From Ciona intestinalis (taxonomy: Eukaryota > Chordata > Ascidiacea > Phlebobranchia > Cionidae): a DNA stretch of 64,000 bases. The notes below the pieces were generated by a model, which made no database searches, was not told where the DNA came from, and saw nothing but the letters and a program-made list of their open reading frames with translations. The stretch's first letter is position 1. The number at the start of each line of letters is the position of its first letter. This document shows, in pieces, positions 57,237 through 64,000 of this stretch. Location: positions 301,644 to 365,643 of the forward strand of contig NC_020167.2 in NCBI RefSeq assembly GCF_000224145.3. The letters are read 5' to 3'. The position numbers and the translations under genes were made by a program.

Positions 57237-59225
57237 TCACTGTTTAACATTAGCCCCTACTGCAGCATTACCTGGCATCATCTGGGGACCAAATTTTTCA
57301 TAACACATCTCAGCAATGTGACGTTTACAGTCATCTGCGTATGCGTATTTGTACAACACAATATAGAGAAGGCAATGCATGAAAAGCATGTAGAAGAAAA
57401 AGATATTTCTTGCGATTTTGCTTGACAAAATTACCTTTCCCAATCCAAGTGTTACTTTCTCTGGGGGAGTAAGGTTCATGTATTTTCTTTGCTTCTCCTT
57501 TCGATTAAATGATGTGAACGGATCCAATGTTTCTTCGTATTGAGATGAATATCGATTCGCTGTCACATCTTCCATTGATACCTTGGTGCTGGAGGAAGTT
57601 GGGTAACTTTGCAGGTATTTGATTTTCTCATATAACTTGACATTATCCGCACGGATGCTGTCCACTTCACCCTGGAGATGCTGTATAGTTTGTTGGTTGT
57701 TATAGTTGTCAGCTTCAAGCTCGTTGTTGCGTTGTCGGAATCTTTCACGCTGACTTGAAACTATCATGAGCAGTGAGCTGTCAGTGTTGACCGGACCTGT
57801 CGTATTTTTTATTGCATCAGCAACTAGCTCTCCAGACATGCCACTAGGTGGTGATGGAGAGCCATCCGCATCAGAACGAGCAACAGATGCAGGAGCTTGA
57901 ATCATCATCAGATCAAACTCCAATTTCCTATTCAACTCCTGAGTCTCGAGGCATGTTGATTCTGCCAGGGCAACCTTTTGTTCAAGCGTGTTTGAGAATT
58001 CTTTTAGCTGAGCATTCTCAGCTCTTAGACCTGTATTTTCAGATTGCAAACCACGATTCTTTTCAAGCAAAAGCATCTCAAGTGTTTTGGGATCATTTGT
58101 GCCTCCAGAAAACTCAGTTGATTTTAAAATATGCAGCTCGCGCTTAAGTTCCATGTAGTCGCTTTGTTCTTTCAACTTTGCTTTCAATTCATTACATTCC
58201 TTTTCTTTGTCATTTTGTTCTTCTTCCAACTTAACAATTATTTCTGCAGATGACTCTCGTAGTTTTGCCATGGAAGACTGCATATGTTGGATATCCTCCA
58301 CAAGTTGCGAAACTTCTTTCTCTTTCATGGCCAATTCAGCTTCAAGACTATTCCTTGACAATACTTCAATGGATTGGTCGATGGTAGAAACGGAAACAGC
58401 TTTTGTATTACTTTGTTCTTGCAGCTGATCTTTCAAGGTTTCAACTTCCTTACATGACAACTCATACATTTGATTTGCACGATCCAAGTCAGAAAGAATC
58501 AATTCTGCTTCTGCTTGTTTTGCAGCATTTTCCTCATCATACTTTGTTTTAAGATTAAATAATTCTGACTGTGATTCATCAAGAGCAGATTGTAACATCG
58601 AAACTTTTTGTTCCGCCTCACTTAACTTAGTCGCAGCTTGAAACTGAGTATCATGCAAAACTTTTTCACGCTCAGCAAACTCTTTCTTCAGCGCCTCATG
58701 TTTCTCCTCAATAACCTTCTGTGTACGAGATGAAGAATCGCGTTCCAATTCCTTAATTCTTTCACGAAGGTTCTTTATGGTGACTTCTTGGTTTTTTACT
58801 TCTGCAAATTCTTTATTATATTCAGCCAGTGTTTCACGAAGTTTTGTGTTTTCTGTTTCAATATCATTTAATCTTTGATTTTTTCGTTGAAAAGATTCAG
58901 CTTGTTCTAATGCAGCAACAGGGTCAGGCAGTTCAATCAACTTCTTGTACAACGTAAGGAAGTCAGTTTCACAAGACTTGCTTCTTTTCGTTAGAGAATC
59001 AATTTCAAGCTGAAAGCTTTTCAACAATGGGGCAACAGACTTCCTAATTTCTTCTGTGGAAACTCTTTTGAATGTTTTCATTTGCTCAACAAGTTTGCGG
59101 CGTGACACATCGCTATTATCTTGCCTTGTTGCAAGTTCGGTTGCAGTGTGGTCCAATTCTCTTTGAAGTTGAGTCAGTCCAAATGTTCTCCAGAATTGAA
59201 GCATGGAAGTTATATTGACAGACAT
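57237..59225 (-). CDS. CUX1 (CASP): CASP, Golgi coiled-coil membrane protein (CUX1-related), intronless
   Basis: One open frame of 662 aa. The N-terminus (MLQFWRTFGLTQLQRELDHT, KLIELPDPVAALEQAE) matches the part shared by CASP and CUX1. A long coiled coil runs from about 50 to 580. The C-terminus has the CASP signature: KVTLGLGKVILSSKIARNIF and a tail-anchor transmembrane helix (about 607-626), then a short lumenal tail. There are no Cut repeats or homeodomain, so this is CASP and not the transcription factor. CASP is a golgin-like tether that works in retrograde transport within the Golgi. No intron breaks the frame, unlike its neighbours and vertebrate CASP. A minus-strand AATAAA at 57128-57133 may end the transcript. 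Confidence 0.95.
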   Translation of the reverse strand: MSVNITSMLQFWRTFGLTQLQRELDHTATELATRQDNSDVSRRKLVEQMKTFKRVSTEEIRKSVAPLLKSFQLEIDSLTKRSKSCETDFLTLYKKLIELPDPVAALEQAESFQRKNQRLNDIETENTKLRETLAEYNKEFAEVKNQEVTIKNLRERIKELERDSSSRTQKVIEEKHEALKKEFAEREKVLHDTQFQAATKLSEAEQKVSMLQSALDESQSELFNLKTKYDEENAAKQAEAELILSDLDRANQMYELSCKEVETLKDQLQEQSNTKAVSVSTIDQSIEVLSRNSLEAELAMKEKEVSQLVEDIQHMQSSMAKLRESSAEIIVKLEEEQNDKEKECNELKAKLKEQSDYMELKRELHILKSTEFSGGTNDPKTLEMLLLEKNRGLQSENTGLRAENAQLKEFSNTLEQKVALAESTCLETQELNRKLEFDLMMIQAPASVARSDADGSPSPPSGMSGELVADAIKNTTGPVNTDSSLLMIVSSQRERFRQRNNELEADNYNNQQTIQHLQGEVDSIRADNVKLYEKIKYLQSYPTSSSTKVSMEDVTANRYSSQYEETLDPFTSFNRKEKQRKYMNLTPPEKVTLGLGKVILSSKIARNIFFFYMLFMHCLLYIVLYKYAYADDCKRHIAEMCYEKFGPQMMPGNAAVGANVKQ

Positions 59226-59580
59226 TTTTATCTTTTTTTATAAAAACTTAACTAAATATTGATTTTTAAAACCTACATCTGTTAAGAATTAATAAGTTGT
59301 ATATAAAAAAAGAATGCAAATAGTATTATATTCATTATGACAGTATATGGAAAAATTGTGATATGCCTAAAGATATAAAATGCAATGCAATATTTAAATG
59401 TATTTCCTGACACATTTTGCAACAATACTAAACACATTGGCGGCCATTTGCCACTGTAATACTAAATACTGCTCGCAAAAAAAAGACCATTAGGTATGAG
59501 TGCAAAATATATAAAATTTACATGTCCATCAACTGATAAATTAGCACATGCAGGTGGGATTTTCTTATAAAAAGTAATAT
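59226..59580. other. Spacer between the RDH-like gene and CASP
   Basis: 355 bp, AT-rich. It should hold the RDH-like 3' UTR and the CASP promoter. No clear element was read. Confidence 0.45.
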
Positions 59581-62500
59581 TTATGCTGTATCAGCATCTG
59601 TATTTAATCCACACAGTTTTTCTGTGATTTTCCACAACTTTTGTGCATCATCTTCATTTAAAGCTTTATCCAACAGTTGTTCTTCCTCACTGTCGCTGCT
59701 GCATGAATTAGATTTTATTACATTTAAAACCTTAAGCAATTTTATTAATTTGTATCACTTTTCTAAAAGCCAAGTTGAGAACTATGCAATTTATTTTCAT
59801 AAGCTGATAAGCATTCGGTTTGCTTCAAAACCCCCTTGCAAATAATGATGTTAACCGCTGGTGTTCCATAAATAATCAATCCGTCAAAAGCTAATATGTT
59901 TTATGATCGCTATTATGACGCAAGTAATCAACGTGTAAATATTTACTAAATATTGTAATAAAAACTTTGCAATATATGTTGAAAAAATAGGACCTTGCTC
60001 ATACACGATGGATATATATACAATATTACCCTTTAGCAATGTAACAATTAGCCGTACTTTTTTACTTCAACATGAGACTTTTAAATAGTAAATGATTTGA
60101 AGTTTATAAATTTAATAAGCAACCAGCTTTAAATTTTCCAAGATTTTAATATTCTTATTCTCACCCTTATTTGGCAATGTTGCATTTTTGCAACAAATAT
60201 TGTACGCCAAAATAGGGGGTTCGTAAACAAAAACGTCCCAAATCTTAAACTTTCATAAATATTTTTTGCATAGCTATACGGTATACGCCAAATAAAAAGT
60301 GCATAATAATGAACCAACAGATTGAATTTTGGTTAAACAAGCTAGAAATAATCAAGAAAAGGTTTCAATTACTTAAATTTAGTTACTTGTAATATTTTCC
60401 ACTTGTATTTTTCAATTCTTCAGCAACTGCACAAAATATTGTGCTTTGTGCTCCTCGCTGTGGAGATTTGAACACCAACAACACAATTGGCCACGTTATT
60501 GCATGTAAGATACGTTTACCAATTGATCGACCTTCCCCATACATATGCCTACCAAGGTTGGTAAGAACTAAACCAGGATGAATCAAATTACAGGTGACGC
60601 CTGTGCCTGTACAATTGACAATCAAAATTTAAAACAAGCCGAAACATGTTTGTTTATTTGGTTTACTACCTTTTATAGGAAATTACTCCTACACAAGTAA
60701 TATTAATACATAATATGTTTGGGTAATGGGCCAAATCTGGCCTAAATCATAGGTTTTATAGACCTCACTAATATAAAATAGAACATATAAGGCCAATGTT
60801 TGCTAGTTACAACCTTGTGTTTACATGGCAACATAGTGTTTGTGTAATCATTATGATGATTCAATAAACTATATATAATACATTTATGCTTAAACATAAC
60901 ATGGTGACTAAATAGAAACCAAGTTACTAATTTATGATTTCTAATATATATATCCAAATGTTCATTGTGACATATTAATATCAACACCTTTATCATCATC
61001 AAATAAATAGAATGAGGGAAAAACGGAAATATAAAGTTATTCACCTTCTAGCCGACGACTTAACTCGCGAGCAAACAAACAGTTTGCTAGCTTGCTGTTG
61101 GCATAAACATTAAACGGCACATATTCTTTGTCACACATTAAATCATCCCATTTCATCACACCACGTTTGTACCCAGAAGATGCAGTACAAATTATTCGAC
61201 TTGGTGCACTTTTCTACATAATATAGGTTTACTATCAAAAGAATACAAATAACCCTTTTCTTAGATTATATGCAAACCTAAAAAAAAATATATATTTATT
61301 TATGATACCAATTCCCTGATGACAGGCTGCCAAATTTATTATTTATCCAACAAATAACACTCTTACTTTTATTAGATCCAACAAAAGGTTTGTAAGGAGA
61401 AAGTGTCCAATGTGGTTGATACCCAAGTGCATTTCAAACCCATCCTCAGTCTTGCCTTGAGGGCAACACATAACTCCTAGTATTATTAAATAAACAGATT
61501 AACTACAGGGAGATATGTTTAGCAGGAGTGCTCAGGTCATAGGCGCCTAAGTTTTGATAATCCAGGTTAGGCAAACTCATAGTTACAAATATCAACTACT
61601 TTATTGTGTGTGTACGTAAGCTAAAATGGTAATTACCACACTCGCACATTATGCGCCCGTCAATACGTAGCCCGTTAATCTTATATGCACAGTATTTTCA
61701 GTGGCATCTTTTTCTTTTTATGAAACAAATAAAACTAAATGAGTATTTTGATAGCCCTCTTACAACGAAAACATATTATTGTAATGAGTAGTCATTATAT
61801 TACTAGAATTACAAATGAATATGTACTATTTACCTGCATTATTAATTAAAATATCCAATCTATTTTCATTGTCATTTACACTTTTTGCAAATTCTCTCAC
61901 AGATTTCAACGATCCCAAATCTAATTTTCCCACTTCAACTTTTGCATTTGGAAATTCTTCAATAATCTAAAAGTGTGATTATAAAACTGTCGATCACGAT
62001 GAACTGCAATAGGCATAAAAGACATTATTCAAGTGACCCAAACAAATCATTTAGGCCAGGGTTTAGATCAGTGTATCCCACACACATTTGAATGGCCCCC
62101 CTTTTATTGGTTGGTGAACTGTTATCAGTCTCTTGCAGTGGCAGACAAACTTGATTTTAATATTGGGCCTAGTGCATTTACCTACGTTAAGAAGGCTGTA
62201 TGTGCCCTAGGCCAAGGGGGCACACAAATTTTTACTTAAATATTAGTACAACTGATATACTTTCAGCGTCCTTTTATGGTCGCAAACGCCCAAAGGTAGG
62301 CGTCCACTCTGGGAACCACCGGATTAGATAATTTAACATCTTTAAGACACATCAGTGGGGTCAAAACTAAGTTGTCCTGAGGTTTACAAACTATATACAC
62401 ATTGACACTATTCCTCTTAACACAAATTGGTTTGGTGGTAAATGTCACTGCAAATATTTTGTTACAGAAATAACAACAAAAAATGATAAACCCAATCCTT

Positions 62501-64000
62501 TTTTCTACAATTTTATTAGCTGGTGACCAGTTATACTTTTTCAGCACAACACAGAAAAATAAGCACGTCGATATCAACTTAGCCGTGTAAAAAGTGTTGT
62601 TGTTATCAGTGAAAATGCAAAAAAACATGCTTTATTACCATAGTTTGCATGGCTTTGAAAGTAAATGAATGTAATTTACTGTATCCTCGCGTAGCCTATT
62701 ATGACACGGGTGTTAATACACCTCGTGCCAGCTTACGAGTTATTTGTACGTTTCTTCGTAAGTGCTTATTTTTTTAGATTTTTTGAATGAATAAATGAAT
62801 GTAACTTTCTTTATCCTTGCGTGGCCGGAAAACGACAGTCGTAACACACGGGGAATAAGCACGTCGATATCAACTTAGCCGCGTAAAAGTGTTGTTGTTA
62901 TCAGTGAAAATGCAAAAACACATGCTTTATTACCATAGTTTTCATGGCTTTGAAAGTAAATGAATGTAATTTACTGTATCCTCGCGTAGCCTATTATGAC
63001 ACGGGTGTTAATACACCTCGTGCCAGCTTACGAGTTATTTGTACGTTTCTTCGTAAGTGCTTATTTTTTTAGATTTTTTGAATGAATAAATGAATGTAAC
63101 TTTCTTTATCCTTGCGTGGCCGGAAAACGACAGTCGTTATCACACGGGCTTAACACCTCGTGCCAGCTTACGAGTTACCATGTATGTTACTTTGTGAGTG
63201 ATTATTATTTTTTTGGGGGGGGATTTTTTTTATGTATGGCTGATAATTTGGACAACCCATTAGTGACCACTGGGTTGGAGCAATTGTCGTTAAGTGTCTT
63301 GCCAAAGGANNNNNNNNNNNNNNNNNNNNNNNNNNNNNNNNNNNNNNNNNNNNNNNNNNTTCATAAAAGGGGGGGGTCACGACCCCCGAAACCCCCCCCC
63401 TGGCTGCGCCACTGCCCACAATGGTAGCAGCGACGAGCCTTAAACCCATTACCTAATGGTTACAGGCAGTCGCGCTAACCACCTTACCACAGTGCCAGAC
63501 TATCGTAGCACAAAGGAGATATGTTACGTCACAATAGCGATATGTTACATATGTTATAATCTTATTGTTCGAACTTTTGTGTTAGTAAAAACACTAACCC
63601 CTAAAGAATTGTGTAATCTGTAAATTTTAATGTAGGAATCAAACGTAGTAATTCCCTCTATAATTCGGAACAATCTAAGCGGTGCTAGTGAAGAATCCTT
63701 CCCCAACCCCTGAAACTTTACACCAGCTTATTCTGCTATGCACCGAAACATTCTTTACTAGTGCCAAAAATTATACAGTAGGTATTAGTAAGACCTAAAT
63801 TACATTTTTACTGGTAACCAGCTATAGGACTACCTTAATGATAATTTGGCATTTTACTATTCAGTTATACTGTTCTCAACAAAATTGATACAGACAACTT
63901 AAGGCAGTTAACACTTTAAATAAAAAATTTCTTACAGATTTTTTGACTTCTTCAGCATTTGCAAGATCTCTGCACGCCATAATAACTTTTGCACCTCGCT
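59581..64000 (-). CDS. Retinol-dehydrogenase-like short-chain dehydrogenase (RDH11/12/13 type), 5' end beyond window
   Basis: Exons 5' to 3': >64000-63936, 61966-61834, 61476-61367, 61213-61045, 60606-60387 and 59698-59581; phases agree. Seen in order: [22 protein letters not shown], the NNAG motif of the Rossmann core, [35 protein letters not shown] with the catalytic Ser, the active site [24 protein letters not shown], and a C-terminus [20 protein letters not shown] like that of RDH11-14. The first exon with the TGxxxGIG cofactor motif is off the right edge. Members reduce or oxidise retinoids and other lipids with NADP(H), usually bound to ER or mitochondrial membranes. The substrate cannot be told from this sequence. 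Confidence 0.92.
62555..63180. repeat. 296-bp tandem duplication within the RDH-like intron, made of SINE tails
   Basis: AATAAGCACGTCGATATCAA starts at about 62558 and again at about 62854, and the roughly 296 bp that follow each are nearly identical (shared GTGTTGTTGTTATCAGTG, TGCTTTATTACCATAG). Each unit includes the inverted SINE tail (GTGCCAGCTTACGAGTTA). Confidence 0.9.
63090..63480 (-). mobile_element. Inverted SINE interrupted by a gap and a CAGTGGCGCAGCCAG-type MITE end
   Basis: The tail CACCTCGTGCCAGCTTACGA and body ACCCATTAGTGACCACTGGG lead to N (63310-63359). After the gap comes the MITE end CCTGGCTGCGCCACTG (63400-63415), and then the SINE head in reverse (GGTAGCAGCGACGAGCCTTA, CGCGCTAACCACCTTACCAC). 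The MITE appears to have inserted into the SINE. Confidence 0.75.
63310..63359. other. Assembly gap (50 N)
   Basis: A run of 50 N. Confidence 0.98.
63680..63765. mobile_element. Short MITE family C copy
   Basis: GGTGCTAGTGAAGAATCCTT at the left and CATTCTTTACTAGTGCC at the right are inverted ends. CACCAGCTTATTCTGCTATG is shared with the copy at 44686. The core is mostly deleted. Confidence 0.8.

Noticed and set aside
59226..59580. RDH-like gene and CASP as a trans-spliced operon
   Set aside because: They are on one strand, but 355 bp apart, longer than the very short gaps typical of tunicate operons, and no SL acceptor was clear.
1..64000. Bacterial-type systems, CRISPR arrays, operons or viral genes
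   Set aside because: The repeats are transposon copies or minisatellites without regular unique spacers, all clear genes have spliceosomal introns or eukaryotic families, and no viral protein was seen.

Overview
The window looks like nuclear DNA of a tunicate, most likely a Ciona-type sea squirt. It is AT-rich. Its genes are broken by many short GT-AG introns, and it is full of short non-autonomous repeats: a tRNA-derived SINE and several MITE families with terminal inverted repeats. The proteins are of animal type (NBR1, POLR2J, a collectin, CASP, an RDH-like enzyme). The species is inferred from this pattern, not proved. Exon coordinates were placed by hand from splice signals and reading-frame continuity; a few may be off by a base. 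Five runs of N (10924-11423, 28424-28473, 39731-40275, 45181-45230, 63310-63359) are assembly gaps.

Layout. 1-1410: no gene recognised. 1411-10335 (-): an NBR1-type selective-autophagy receptor in 14 exons, with coiled coil, FW domain, LIR region and C-terminal UBA. The usual N-terminal PB1 and ZZ domains were not found. 10.3-13.2 kb: a gap, a Gly-Pro-Ser (collagen-like) repeat remnant, a GTGCAC-rich repeat block and MITEs. 13211-38853 (+): six tandem, same-strand, six-exon genes (called A to F here) of the APMAP / strictosidine-synthase-like beta-propeller family. A relict first exon between B and C records how the array grew. Exon 2 is almost identical in all six genes although introns and other exons differ, which suggests gene conversion. 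38.9-42.4 kb: repeats and a gap. 42482-43646 (-): a mannose-binding-lectin-like collectin. 44.1-45.1 kb: a scrap of the 3' end of APMAP-like gene F, and a truncated second collectin first exon. 46753-47009 (-): first two exons of an unrecognised small membrane protein, divergent from DDX27.

47464-64000 is a compact housekeeping block: DDX27 (+, 17 exons), POLR2J (-, 3 exons), MRPL3 (+, 8 exons), an intronless CASP Golgi coiled-coil gene (-), and an RDH11/12/13-like short-chain dehydrogenase (-, running off the right edge). POLR2J and MRPL3 start codons are 104 bp apart. DDX27/POLR2J and MRPL3/CASP are convergent pairs with close 3' ends.

The genes do not form one pathway. The strongest candidates for something worth following are the APMAP-like array (lineage expansion, conversion of exon 2, differing predicted metal ligands, and a 26-bp minisatellite that repeats a 3' splice site) and the rearranged NBR1.
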